Shown here: piece by piece, positions 36,553-44,685 of the stretch
Layout: each line of letters starts with the position of its first letter
Position numbering within the stretch: position 1 is the first letter of the stretch
Origin: Sphaerisporangium album
Lineage (GTDB): Bacteria > Actinomycetota > Actinomycetes > Streptosporangiales > Streptosporangiaceae
Reading direction: 5' to 3'
Assembly: GCF_003323745.1 (NCBI RefSeq)
Contig: NZ_QOIL01000004.1
Location: forward strand, 248,001-312,000
DNA: 64,000 nt
Made by a program: the position numbers and the translations under genes
The notes under the pieces: generated by a model
Databases searched by the model: none
The model's input: the letters and a program-made list of their open reading frames with translations, nothing else
Told to the model about the DNA's origin: nothing

Positions 36553-36890
36553 CGATGTCTCCCGGCGAGAAGCCGCAGCCGAAATCACGCTCGCCCGGTC
36601 GCTCGCCATGTGCGGAACCGCCGGGCCGCGGGTCTCCTGGAATGCGAAATCGGCAGTCGCCGAGAAACGGAATTGTTCACCAGTTGTTGTTCAGTATCCA
36701 GCCGACGAACCTGAACAACGTCTGAACGGTAGACATACGGCAACGGCGACAAGCCGGTCGATGGAAGAGTGACAAACTCCGGCGCTCCTCGTAATTCGCG
36801 TCCGAAACAAGCGGAGTTGACTGGCCGAAAAAAACGGAGACAAGCACACGTCCGAACAATCGCAAGCACTCTCACGCACTGGAGGACAAT
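36553..36890. promoter_or_regulatory. Divergent intergenic region with inverted repeat
   Basis: 338-bp AT-richer region between the WD40-STAND gene (minus) and a small secreted-protein gene (plus). It contains a perfect 9-bp inverted repeat GTTGTTCAG (36686-36694) / CTGAACAAC (36711-36719) with a 16-base spacer, plus a nearby related TTGTTCACC (36673-36681). This looks like a binding site for a dimeric regulator, possibly the HTH domain of the STAND protein itself. Confidence 0.5.
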
Positions 36891-37331
36891 GTGAACAAGG
36901 CAAGCCGGCCCTGGATCTGCGTGACCGTCGCCTTCCTGGGACTGGTCGCGCCCGCGACGCCGGCGATGGCCGCCGGCGTGGCGAGCCCGTCGACCACGCG
37001 GGGCCACACGGCCGTGCAGAGCGACGCGAGCGGCGGCCGCGTCGCCGCCGGCAGGAAGTGCACCGAGCCACTCTGCGGCCGCGTCTACAACCGTGACGAC
37101 CGGTACCGCCTGTTGATCACGGACGACTGGGGGAGCCGGAACAGCCCCGGCACGCAGTTCTCGCTCAGGCCGGGGCAGGACGGCCGGGACGTCGGGGTCC
37201 GTGACGTCGACGGATTCTGGGTCGGCCCGGGATGCAAGGTCAAGAAGGCCTGGATCCGCACCTACGGCCCGGGCTGGCACCGCGTGCGCGACGGGCAGAT
37301 CGCCCGGATCACCGACATCAAGTGCCGCTGA
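36891..37331 (+). CDS. Small secreted cysteine-containing protein
   Basis: 146 residues from GTG at 36891 with GGAGGA upstream. Signal peptide ending at AMAAG, then a basic mature domain of about 100 residues with three or four Cys (KCTEPLCGRVYN, GPGCKVKKAWIRTYGPGWH, DIKC), likely disulfide-bonded. GTQFSLRPGQDGRDVGVRDVDGFWVGPGC resembles small beta-sandwich secreted proteins of actinomycetes. No known enzyme motif. The neighbour downstream is another small secreted cationic protein 45 bases away, so they probably share a transcript. Confidence 0.7.
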   Translation: MNKASRPWICVTVAFLGLVAPATPAMAAGVASPSTTRGHTAVQSDASGGRVAAGRKCTEPLCGRVYNRDDRYRLLITDDWGSRNSPGTQFSLRPGQDGRDVGVRDVDGFWVGPGCKVKKAWIRTYGPGWHRVRDGQIARITDIKCR

Positions 37332-37376
37332 CATCGTTCGCAGTTCCACACACAAAACGAGAGAGAGGACATGCTC

Positions 37377-37796
37377 ATGAAGAACTGGAACCGTTTTCTC
37401 GCCGGCGCGGCGCTGACGGCGATGCTCGTCGGATCGGGGGCGACGGCGGCCGGCGCCCGCACCGCCGAGCCCGTCCAGCGGGCGGCGGGGTACGTCCAGG
37501 TGGCCGACGCGGGGGCGCGGCTGCCGATCTCGTACCCCGGCGCCGCCGGGGACTCCCACTCGGCCCCGGCCTCCGCGGCCGGATCCCAGGCGAGCAGGTT
37601 CAGCGTGATCTGGAAGGCGCTCACGAAGTCCGGAAGCTGGTCGAAGAAGGCCGCGTCCAAGGCCAGGCAGGGGTACACCGTTTTCAGGAAGTGGTGGAAG
37701 ACCGTTCCCTGGTACGTGCGCAAGCCCGTCGAAATCGCGGCGGGTGGTCACGTCTACCAGATCTACCAGGCCGTCTGCTGGGCGGTCGGCTGCTAG
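37377..37796 (+). CDS. Small secreted cationic, Trp-rich protein
   Basis: 139 residues from ATG at 37377 (GAGAGG eight bases upstream; ATG at 37371 is also in frame). Signal peptide MKNWNRFLAGAALTAMLVGSG...AGA. The mature end is strikingly basic and aromatic: KALTKSGSWSKKAASKARQG, then FRKWWKTVPWYVRKPVEIAA and a terminal YQIYQAVCWAVGC with two Cys. It resembles secreted antimicrobial or toxin-like peptides but has no match I can name. Expressed with the preceding secreted protein by position. Confidence 0.7.
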   Translation: MKNWNRFLAGAALTAMLVGSGATAAGARTAEPVQRAAGYVQVADAGARLPISYPGAAGDSHSAPASAAGSQASRFSVIWKALTKSGSWSKKAASKARQGYTVFRKWWKTVPWYVRKPVEIAAGGHVYQIYQAVCWAVGC

Positions 37797-38071
37797 ACGG
37801 AGCTCCTCGACGGTGATCACCGAAGAAGGCGCCGCGCGTCTTCGGTGATGTTTCGGCCGTCATGAGGAATTTCGGCGATGTGGTGCGTGCACAGGGTCGG
37901 CCAGATGATCGTCCGGCGAGCGTTTCGGCTCGGGCGGCGATGAGCGACAGCCCGCCATTTCCGGCCCCTCTCGGGAAAGGCAATTCCTGGCCCTGTCTCG
38001 CACCACATCGTGGCATTTGTTGCGATATCACCGTCTTCTCGCGGCCCATTCCGCCTATTCATGAGGATTTG

Positions 38072-38365
38072 ATGATGACTGCCAGACGGCTGACCCCCAC
38101 CAGCAGGACCGTCATCGCCGTACTGGCGATCCTCGCCAGCTCCGCCGTCAGCGGGCTGGGCTTCGTGTACATCGCACGGGGGACCTCCGCCCAGGAGATC
38201 CTCGTCCCGGCCGTCTCCTGCGGGATCGTCGCTCTCGGCCTCGTCGTCGCGGCGCTGCGCGTCCTGGGCGAACCGAGGCTCGGAATACTGTGGAAACCCG
38301 CCTCCCTCGCCTGCGGAATGGTCTGGGCGATAGGCGTCGCCAAGGTCATCCATGTCCTTCTCTGA
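38072..38365 (+). CDS. Small membrane protein, three helices
   Basis: 97 residues from ATG at 38072 (38075 also possible; AGGA 4-7 bases upstream). Basic N-terminus MMTARRLTPTSR, then TVIAVLAILASSAVSGLGFVYIA, ILVPAVSCGIVALGLVVAAL and ILWKPASLACGMVWAIGVAKVI as membrane helices. No family recognised. It follows the two small secreted-protein genes by 275 bases and could serve them, for example as an immunity-type protein, but this is speculation. Confidence 0.6.
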   Translation: MMTARRLTPTSRTVIAVLAILASSAVSGLGFVYIARGTSAQEILVPAVSCGIVALGLVVAALRVLGEPRLGILWKPASLACGMVWAIGVAKVIHVLL

Positions 38366-38443
38366 CCCTTTGATCGGCCGCCACTCTGCGAGCGAGCTGG
38401 GCTTGGCCTTCGTCCGGCGGATCGGGCCGTCGCCGGGATGGGC

Positions 38444-38449
38444 TAGGAT
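38444..38449 (+). promoter_or_regulatory. -10 box TAGGAT of the glycosyltransferase transcript
   Basis: TAGGAT fits the actinobacterial -10 consensus TANNNT. Eight bases downstream is the A of the leader-ORF ATG (38457), so the transcript probably starts at or next to that A and the leader is leaderless. No good -35 is visible. Confidence 0.5.
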
Positions 38450-38456
38450 TCCAGGC

Positions 38457-38489
38457 ATGATCGACTCGATTCGGATGCGCGCCGCCTGA
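38457..38489 (+). CDS. Leader peptide MIDSIRMRAA (putative macrolide-sensing)
   Basis: Ten-codon ORF 128 bases before the macrolide-type glycosyltransferase gene. The peptide contains Arg-Met-Arg near its end, the +X+ (Arg/Lys-X-Arg/Lys) motif at which ribosomes with bound macrolide stall, as in leader peptides of erm genes (MRLR in ErmDL). Its stop codon forms the loop of a perfect 9-bp hairpin, so a stalled ribosome would disrupt that hairpin. This is the arrangement of drug-induced attenuation. Too short for statistical proof; evidence is motif, position and hairpin. Confidence 0.6.
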   Translation: MIDSIRMRAA

Positions 38490-38498
38490 GGCGGCGCG
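38478..38498 (+). promoter_or_regulatory. Attenuator-like hairpin at the leader stop codon
   Basis: Arms 38478-38486 and 38490-38498 (nine perfect G-C-rich pairs) with the TGA stop as loop. Further self-complementary segments follow: a TCCC/GGGA hairpin near 38541 and the palindrome TCGAGAGTCTCGA at 38587-38599 just before the GACGAGGA ribosome-binding site. Alternative folds that expose or hide the site are plausible. Confidence 0.5.
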
Positions 38499-38617
38499 AC
38501 TGCCGGGCCTGCTCGCCGTCGGGCGGCCCCTTCTGAGTCGTTCCCTTGAACGGGATGCGCTCCTGCGCGCCGTCGGAATGCGTTCTTCGAGAGTCTCGAG
38601 AATCCGACGAGGACATC

Positions 38618-39793
38618 ATGCGTAAGCGCGAACACATTGCCATGATCGGCTGTACGGCGCCGAGTCACATCTACCCCTCGCTGGCCCTCATCAGGGAGCT
38701 CGTGGCCCGGGGCCACCGGGTGAGCTACGCGGTCGGGGAGCCGCTGGCCGGGCTGGTCGAGCCCACCGGCGCCGAGGTCGTCTCCCACCCGTCACTGCTC
38801 CCGCTCGGCGAGCAGGCCTGGCCGGACGACCCGGCCACGGCGATGCGGGTCTTCCTCGACGAGGCCATCGCGGTGATGCCACGCCTGGTCGACCGCTACG
38901 ACGACGACCGGCCGAACCTGCTGCTGTACGACATCGGCGGGCTGCCCGCGCCCGTGCTGGCCGCGCGGTACGGCGTCCCCGCCGTGCAGCTCTCGCCCAC
39001 GCTCGTGGCGTGGGACGGCTACGAGGAGGACATGGCCGAAACCCTGCACGCGATCCGGACCTCGGAGTCGGGCCGCGGCTACCACGCGGCGTACAACGCG
39101 TGGCTGCGCGAGAACGGCATCCAGTGGGACGCGTGGGACTGGCTGACGCGCCCCGAGCACATCCTGTCCCTGATCCCGCGCGAGATGCAGCCCAACGCCG
39201 ATCGCGTGCCGCCGAACGTCAGGTTCGTGGGGCCCTGCCTCGATCCCGCGCGGCTGGAGGACGCGAGCTGGACCCCGCCGGAGGGAAGCGGGCGGGTGCT
39301 GCTCGTGTCGTTCGGCACCGCCTACACCGACCGGCTCGACGTCTACCGGGCGTGTCTCGAAGCCTTCGCGGGTTCGGACTGGCATGTCGTGATGGCGGTG
39401 GGCCGGCACGTCGATCCTGCGGAGCTCGGCCCGATCCCGGCGGGGTTCGAGGTGCACCGCACCGTGCCGCAGTTGGCCGTGCTCGCGGCGGCTTCGGCGT
39501 TCGTCACCCACGCGGGGATGGGCGGGTGCACCGAGTCGCTGTGGTTCGGGGTGCCGACCGTGGCGATCCCGCAGGCCGTGGACCAGTTCGGCAACGCGGC
39601 GATCCTGGAGGAGCTCGGCGTCGGACGGCACCTGCCCGCCGAGGAGGTCACCGCGGCGACGCTGCGTACGGCGGTCGAGGCGGTCGCGGGGTCGGCCGAG
39701 GTGGCCGAGAGGCTGGCCGCGATCCGCGCGTCGGTGCGGGCGCACGGCGGCGTCGATCGCGCCGCGGACGCGGTGGAGTCGTTCCTCCGCTGA
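38618..39793 (+). CDS. Macrolide-type (MGT/OleD-like) GT1 glycosyltransferase
   Basis: 391 residues from ATG at 38618 with GAGGA upstream; an open frame to 38546 has no start signal. GT-B fold, GT1 family: N-terminal TAPSHIYPSLALIRELVARGHRVSYAVGE, C-terminal donor-site motif from about residue 280 (VPQLAVLAAASAFVTHAGMGGCTESLWFGVPTVAIPQAVDQFGNA), the PSPG-like signature of UDP-sugar glycosyltransferases. MGT-group enzymes inactivate macrolides by glucosylating desosamine. The +X+ leader before the gene supports antibiotic response rather than biosynthesis. Another acceptor, such as a flavonoid or other aglycone, cannot be excluded. Confidence 0.9.
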   Translation: MRKREHIAMIGCTAPSHIYPSLALIRELVARGHRVSYAVGEPLAGLVEPTGAEVVSHPSLLPLGEQAWPDDPATAMRVFLDEAIAVMPRLVDRYDDDRPNLLLYDIGGLPAPVLAARYGVPAVQLSPTLVAWDGYEEDMAETLHAIRTSESGRGYHAAYNAWLRENGIQWDAWDWLTRPEHILSLIPREMQPNADRVPPNVRFVGPCLDPARLEDASWTPPEGSGRVLLVSFGTAYTDRLDVYRACLEAFAGSDWHVVMAVGRHVDPAELGPIPAGFEVHRTVPQLAVLAAASAFVTHAGMGGCTESLWFGVPTVAIPQAVDQFGNAAILEELGVGRHLPAEEVTAATLRTAVEAVAGSAEVAERLAAIRASVRAHGGVDRAADAVESFLR

Positions 39794-40141
39794 GTGAGCG
39801 GACTTGCGGGGCAGGAACTCTCCCTGTCCCGCAGGATCCTCACGGAGGGTGAGCTGTTTCGAGACTGTCGCGCTATTTCGTCCCTTATGTGCCTTTTTTG
39901 GATACTAACGATGACAACCCGATGGTGGAGTTGCGCGTCATCTACCCGTAAATCCCAGCAATTCCTCCACCCTCGCTGGCCCCACTGTCACCCCGTATGC
40001 GGAGAGCACAATGGACGTCTTTGTAATTTTTGGGACATCTCCCTGCCCACGCGCTGACAGTATGACCTCAGGCGCTACTTTCGTGGTCAGGAGCGGCAAG
40101 CGGCACCAGAGCATTGAGGGTGCTTTCGAGGTGTCGCTCGC
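39794..40141. other. 348-bp AT-richer intergenic region
   Basis: Between the glycosyltransferase gene and the exopolysaccharide operon. 39880-40060 has clearly lower GC than the surroundings (CTTTTTTGGATACTAACGATG, TTTGTAATTTTTGGG), suggesting a promoter with extended regulatory region for the operon. I could not fit a known riboswitch or a -10/-35 pair with confidence. Confidence 0.35.
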
Positions 40142-41794
40142 ATGAGTGCTTTGGGCAAGGCCCGTTCGGCGCGGCCTGGACACCCTCGCACCCAGCCTTC
40201 ACGGCGTATGCCTGTCGAGAACCATGACCGGCATACGCGCGGATCCGGCCACCAGTGGAGGCCGGGCGGTCCCCCGGGACTGCTGCCGCAGCCGCCGGAC
40301 GACCGGGAGAAGTATTTCTACGTCAAACGGCACCAATGGGTGCTGACGCTCTCCTCTTTCGTCAGCTTCGGTTGCCTTGTGATCAGCCAGTACCGGCTCG
40401 TGCAGTCCAGCCCCTGGCTGTGGGCGTTCATGCCGCTGCTGTTCTTCACGGTCGTCTACTACCTGGTCTCCCTGCGCGTCAACGCGTTCACCCGCGACTT
40501 CGACCTTCGCACCCACGCACGTCTGGTCCGGTCGTGGCGTCCCAGGAGGTATCCGAGCGTCGATGTCTTCCTTCCGGTGTGCGGGGAGCCGATCGAGGTG
40601 CTCCACAACACTTGGACGCACGTCCGGCGGCTGGCCGACCATTACCCGGGCGTGGTGACCCCCTACGTTCTGGACGACTCCGACAGCCCTGAACTCGCCG
40701 CGATGGCCGCCGACTTCGGCTTCGTCTACGGCAGCCGCCCGAACCGCGGGTGGTTCAAGAAGGCGGGCAACCTCCATTACGGCTTCAGCCAGTCCCATGG
40801 TGAGTACATCCTCGTCCTCGACGCCGACTTCGCGCCTCGCATGGACCTGCTCGACGAGATGCTCCCGTACATGGAGGACGACCCGAGCATCGGCATCGTC
40901 CAGTCGCCGCAGTACTTCCGGGTGATCGACGCTCAGAACTGGATCGAGCGCGGAGCGGGCGCCGTGCAGGAGCTCTTCTACCGCTGCGTCCAGGTCTCCC
41001 GGCAGCGTAACGACGGTGCGATCTGCGTCGGGAGCTGTGCCCTCTACCGGCGCGCCGCGTTGGCGCAGAACGGGGGCACCACGCTGATCGAGCATTCCGA
41101 GGACGTGCACACCGGCTTCGATCTGCGCCGGCTGGGCTGGACTCTGCGCTACATCCCGATCGCACTGTCCACGGGGGTATGCCCGGACACCCTCGGCGCG
41201 TTCTACAACCAGCAGTACCGCTGGTGCGCCGGTTCCATGAGCCTGCTGAGCAGCAGGAAATTCTGGGGCATCAAGCTCAGGGCGGTGACGCGCACGTGCT
41301 ACATATCCGGCTTCTTCTACTACATCCACACCGCTGTGTTCACGTTCGCGGCGCCGCTGATTCCCATCGTCCTGCTGCTGACGATGCCGGAGAAGCTGGA
41401 GATCGAGCACATCACGTTCGTGATACCCGGCCTGATCTACACCACGATGATCTTCCCGCTCTGGCACCGATGCCCCTACCGGCTTGAGGCATGGGCGGCC
41501 CGGATGATGTACGGCTGGGCGCACGTCTTCGCGATCTGGGACATCCTGCGCGGCCGCCAGATGGGATGGCAGCCCACCGGATCCTCGGGCGCGAAGAAGA
41601 ACAAGACCCGGCGCTTCTGGATCGGCATCTCGGTGTGGGGCGGCGGCACCGCCCTGGTGTGGGTGGCCGCCGCGATCTGGCGCATGCTCACCATGTACCC
41701 GCCCGACTTCGCCCTGGTGCTGGCGACGGGGCTGTTCTACGCGCTCATCGTGGGGCGCATCCTCGTCCAGCCCCGGAAGGGGCAGGCTGCGTGA
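40142..41794 (+). CDS. Cellulose-synthase-like family 2 glycosyltransferase
   Basis: About 550 residues from ATG at 40142; the first 45 residues are Arg/Pro-rich and the true start could be later (ATG at 40208). Processive GT2 signatures in order: two N-terminal helices (WVLTLSSFVSFGCLVISQY, LWAFMPLLFFTVVYYLVSL), VDVFLPVCGEP with first Asp, LDADFAP (DxD), TLIEHSEDVHTGFDL (catalytic Asp in ED), QQYRWCAGS (QxxRW), then four C-terminal helices. It polymerises a UDP- or GDP-sugar into a beta-linked glycan and extrudes it. No PilZ domain. The stop overlaps the GH26-like lipoprotein gene (GTGA). Confidence 0.92.
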   Translation: MSALGKARSARPGHPRTQPSRRMPVENHDRHTRGSGHQWRPGGPPGLLPQPPDDREKYFYVKRHQWVLTLSSFVSFGCLVISQYRLVQSSPWLWAFMPLLFFTVVYYLVSLRVNAFTRDFDLRTHARLVRSWRPRRYPSVDVFLPVCGEPIEVLHNTWTHVRRLADHYPGVVTPYVLDDSDSPELAAMAADFGFVYGSRPNRGWFKKAGNLHYGFSQSHGEYILVLDADFAPRMDLLDEMLPYMEDDPSIGIVQSPQYFRVIDAQNWIERGAGAVQELFYRCVQVSRQRNDGAICVGSCALYRRAALAQNGGTTLIEHSEDVHTGFDLRRLGWTLRYIPIALSTGVCPDTLGAFYNQQYRWCAGSMSLLSSRKFWGIKLRAVTRTCYISGFFYYIHTAVFTFAAPLIPIVLLLTMPEKLEIEHITFVIPGLIYTTMIFPLWHRCPYRLEAWAARMMYGWAHVFAIWDILRGRQMGWQPTGSSGAKKNKTRRFWIGISVWGGGTALVWVAAAIWRMLTMYPPDFALVLATGLFYALIVGRILVQPRKGQAA

Positions 41795-42816
41795 TCGACC
41801 TCAATCGTGCCGGCCGTTCCCGCCGGCGGTCCGTCGCGCCGCCGGTGGTCGTGGCGCTGGTCGTGGCGCTCGGCTGCCTCACCGGATGCTCGAACCCGCC
41901 TCCGCAGGGCGGCACCCCGAACCGGCCGCAGTTGGACGCGTCGTCGGAGCAGGCCGACGTGCCCTACGACGTGCGCCCGCTGCTCGAACCACGGGAGAAG
42001 TACCTCGGCGTCGCCGTCGAGGGCGCCCCGCGATCGCTGGCCCCGGTGGACGCCTTCGCCGCCAGGATCGGCAAGCGCCCGAACCTGCTGGCCTTCTACG
42101 CCGCCTGGGGCGATGGATACGACGCGCAAGGCGTTCGCCGTGCCTGGGCGGCCGGACTCCTGCCGATGATCTCGTGGGAGCCCTTCAAACCGTCCCTGGC
42201 CGCCATCGCGGACGGCGAGACGGACGACTACATCGAGAAGTTCGCCGCGGACGTACGGAAGGTCAACATCCCGGTGGCGATCAGCATAGGCCACGAGATG
42301 AACGGCTTCTGGTACCCGTGGGGCACCAAGCAGAACAAGCCCGCCGACTTCGTGCGCGCCTGGCGTCACGTGCACGACGTGTTCCTGCACGCCGGGGCGA
42401 CGAACGCGATCTGGGTGTGGAGCCCCAACGTGGTCAACCCGCTGCGCGGCGTGCCGCTCAAGCCGTACTACCCGGGGGCCTCCTACGTCGACTGGGTCGG
42501 CATGGTGGGCTATTACACCAGGTCCGGGGCCCATACGTTCAAAACCCTGTACGGCCCGACGATGCGGGCGGTCCGGAGGTTCTCCCGCAAGCCGTTCATC
42601 ATCACCGAGACCTCGTCCCAGCCGGGGCCGCGAAGGCGCACGGACATCGCCGACCTCTTCGCGGGCGTCGCCGCCTCGCCCGACGTCATCGGGTTCGTCT
42701 GGTTCAACTTCACCAAGCGCGCCGACTGGCGCCTGGAGACCGATCCGGGATCGGTCGCCGAATTCAGGGGCCGGGCGGCCGACGGCGTGTTCGGCTTCGA
42801 CGTGGGGAACCCGTGA
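41791..42816 (+). CDS. GH26-like glycoside hydrolase lipoprotein
   Basis: 341 residues from GTG at 41791. Signal peptide with lipobox LTGC (Cys about residue 34). The catalytic barrel resembles GH26 mannanases: LLAFYAAWGD, SWEPF, the acid/base segment ISIGHEMNGFWYPWG (Glu about residue 170), VWVWSP-type strand and nucleophile candidate FIITETSSQPG (Glu about 273), with VIGFVWFNF at the end. Anchored outside the membrane next to a polymer synthase, it probably trims or releases the nascent glycan, as hydrolases do in cellulose and alginate systems. The beta-mannan link suggests a mannan or mixed beta-glucan product, which is inference. Confidence 0.85.
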   Translation: MIDLNRAGRSRRRSVAPPVVVALVVALGCLTGCSNPPPQGGTPNRPQLDASSEQADVPYDVRPLLEPREKYLGVAVEGAPRSLAPVDAFAARIGKRPNLLAFYAAWGDGYDAQGVRRAWAAGLLPMISWEPFKPSLAAIADGETDDYIEKFAADVRKVNIPVAISIGHEMNGFWYPWGTKQNKPADFVRAWRHVHDVFLHAGATNAIWVWSPNVVNPLRGVPLKPYYPGASYVDWVGMVGYYTRSGAHTFKTLYGPTMRAVRRFSRKPFIITETSSQPGPRRRTDIADLFAGVAASPDVIGFVWFNFTKRADWRLETDPGSVAEFRGRAADGVFGFDVGNP

Positions 42817-44558
42817 TGGAGGGGCCGACCGGTACCCCTCGCACGCGAGACCAGCGGGCACGTTCCCCCGAGGACGGCCCGCCCACCTGGGGGGCGTCCC
42901 TTCCCTGGCGGCCGCTGTCCTCGTGGCTTGCAGACCGCGCCGTCACCGGTCAGGGCTACCAGCCCTGGTCTCTGGGGCAGGGCAGGTCGAAGCAGGGATA
43001 CGACCTTCCTCCGGTGCCGGAGTCCGCCTGGACCGCCGCCCCCAGCCGCCGGCGTGCCTGGATCAGCCGTGGCATCCTCTTCGGCGTCCTGGTGCTCCAG
43101 GCCACGCTGTCACTGCGCCTGCGCAACACCGCCTTCGAGGACGAGGCGCTCTATCTCTACGCCGGCCACCTGGAGCTGGACCAACTGCTCGGGGGGCCTG
43201 CCGCGCCCGAGCAGTTCGCCGCCTACTTCTCCGGCGCGCCTGCCCTCTACCCGGTGCTCGCCGCCGCGGTCGACTCGATCTTCGGTCTCACGGGAGCCCG
43301 CCTGCTCAGCCTGGCGTTCATGTTGGCGGCCACCGCGCTGCTCTGCTCCCTGACCCGGTTGTTGTTCAACGAGCGCGTGGCACTGTGCGCGGCGGCGGCC
43401 TTCGCCATCACTCAGTCCACGCTCTTCCTCGGCAACTTCGCCACCTACGACGCGCCGGCGATCTGCCTGCTCACCCTGGCCTCCTGGATCGTGGTCAGGA
43501 CGGCCCACCTCCGGGGATGGGTCGCCTGCGTCGCCGGGGCCCCCGTTCTGGGCCTCGCGGTGGCGGTGAAGTACGCCGCGCTGATGTACGTCCCGACCGT
43601 CACGATATTGGCCGTCATGGCGGCGCTCCCGCGTCGCGGCCCCTGGGCGCTGACCCGCGGCCTGGCGCTGCCCGCCGTGACCGGCGCGGTCATCGCCGGA
43701 GCCCTGCGCGTGGCCGGCGGCGACCATCTCCTGGCCCTGCGTACCACCACGACCCAGCGCGCCGCGGGGACCGCGGATCCGAGGGAACTCCTGCTCGACT
43801 GCCTGGAGTGGGGCGGTCCGATGTTCGCCGTCGCCGTGCTGGGGACCGTGCTGTACGTGCGACAGGGCCGCATGGGCGAGGTGCCGGGAATGAACGACGC
43901 CGCGGTCCCCGGCCGGATCTGGCGGCTCTGCCTCGGCGGCGTGCTGTGCGGCACCGCTCTGCTCGCTCCCGCGTACCAGGTGTACCTGCACACCGGCGTC
44001 TCGTTGCACAAGCACATCGGTTACGGCCTGCTGTTCGCGGCCCCCATGGCGGGCATCGGCATGAACCGGCTCGTCGGGGCGCACTTCCGCAATCCCCAGC
44101 TGGGCATCCTGGTCTGGGTCACGCTCCTGGTGCTCGGCATGACCCAGTCGCAGGCGCTGTACCAAGCGTGGGCCGATTCCGACAGGATCGTCGCCGCACT
44201 GAGACCCGAGGTGCGGCCGGGTGGGAGATACCTGGTGGAGGCGAACTCCGTGGCCCGATACTATCTGCGCGAAAAAACCAGGCCGGAGCAGTGGACCTCG
44301 ACGTACGCCATCGCGTACACCAACCGAGAGGGCGAACGGCTCAGCGGCGAGGCCGGTTTCCGCGCCGCGATCGCCGACGGGTATTTCGACGTCATCGTGC
44401 TCGACCGGACGGTGACGAAGGCCCTCGACGACAGGCTCTACGAGCTGCTGCGCAAGAGCCCGAAGTACCGGCTGCGCACGACCGTGCCGTTCCGGAACTC
44501 CAACGGAACCGGCACGTACCGGATCTGGGTCAAGGGCGCCACGGGGGACCGGCCCTAG
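42816..44558 (+). CDS. GT39/GT83-like membrane glycosyltransferase
   Basis: 580 residues from ATG at 42816, overlapping the hydrolase stop. A Pro-rich cytoplasmic N-terminus, then about ten helices. The first loop holds NTAFEDEALYLYAGHLELDQL, the acidic D/E-D-E motif typical of polyprenyl-phosphate-sugar-dependent (C-fold) transferases such as PMT and ArnT. FATYDAPAICLL matches the next conserved loop. A C-terminal soluble domain of about 130 residues (GGRYLVEANSVARYYL onward) lies outside. It may add sugars to the polymer or to a protein or lipid carrier. Operon partner of the GT2 and GH26-like genes. Confidence 0.85.
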   Translation: MEGPTGTPRTRDQRARSPEDGPPTWGASLPWRPLSSWLADRAVTGQGYQPWSLGQGRSKQGYDLPPVPESAWTAAPSRRRAWISRGILFGVLVLQATLSLRLRNTAFEDEALYLYAGHLELDQLLGGPAAPEQFAAYFSGAPALYPVLAAAVDSIFGLTGARLLSLAFMLAATALLCSLTRLLFNERVALCAAAAFAITQSTLFLGNFATYDAPAICLLTLASWIVVRTAHLRGWVACVAGAPVLGLAVAVKYAALMYVPTVTILAVMAALPRRGPWALTRGLALPAVTGAVIAGALRVAGGDHLLALRTTTTQRAAGTADPRELLLDCLEWGGPMFAVAVLGTVLYVRQGRMGEVPGMNDAAVPGRIWRLCLGGVLCGTALLAPAYQVYLHTGVSLHKHIGYGLLFAAPMAGIGMNRLVGAHFRNPQLGILVWVTLLVLGMTQSQALYQAWADSDRIVAALRPEVRPGGRYLVEANSVARYYLREKTRPEQWTSTYAIAYTNREGERLSGEAGFRAAIADGYFDVIVLDRTVTKALDDRLYELLRKSPKYRLRTTVPFRNSNGTGTYRIWVKGATGDRP

Positions 44559-44650
44559 TGGTCCGAGTACGAGTCGGCACTCGCCCGCCGGGTCCGCTGC
44601 CCGGGTAGGACCCACGGTGGGTGGGGGTCCGCGGAAGCCGTCGTGAGCTG

Positions 44651-44676
44651 CCGGGGGGCGGAGGTCCGCCCCCCGG
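44651..44676. terminator. Bidirectional terminator between convergent genes
   Basis: Perfect 12-bp GC-rich arms (44651-44662 and 44665-44676) with a two-base centre, 93 bases after the plus-strand operon and 10 bases beyond the stop of the minus-strand gene. Suits both directions. Confidence 0.8.
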
Positions 44677-44685
44677 CCTCGGGTG

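Noticed and set aside
39938..40183. 81-codon minus-strand ORF in the gap before the exopolysaccharide operon
   Set aside because: Lies over the AT-rich promoter-like region, has no start signal and no protein-like features.
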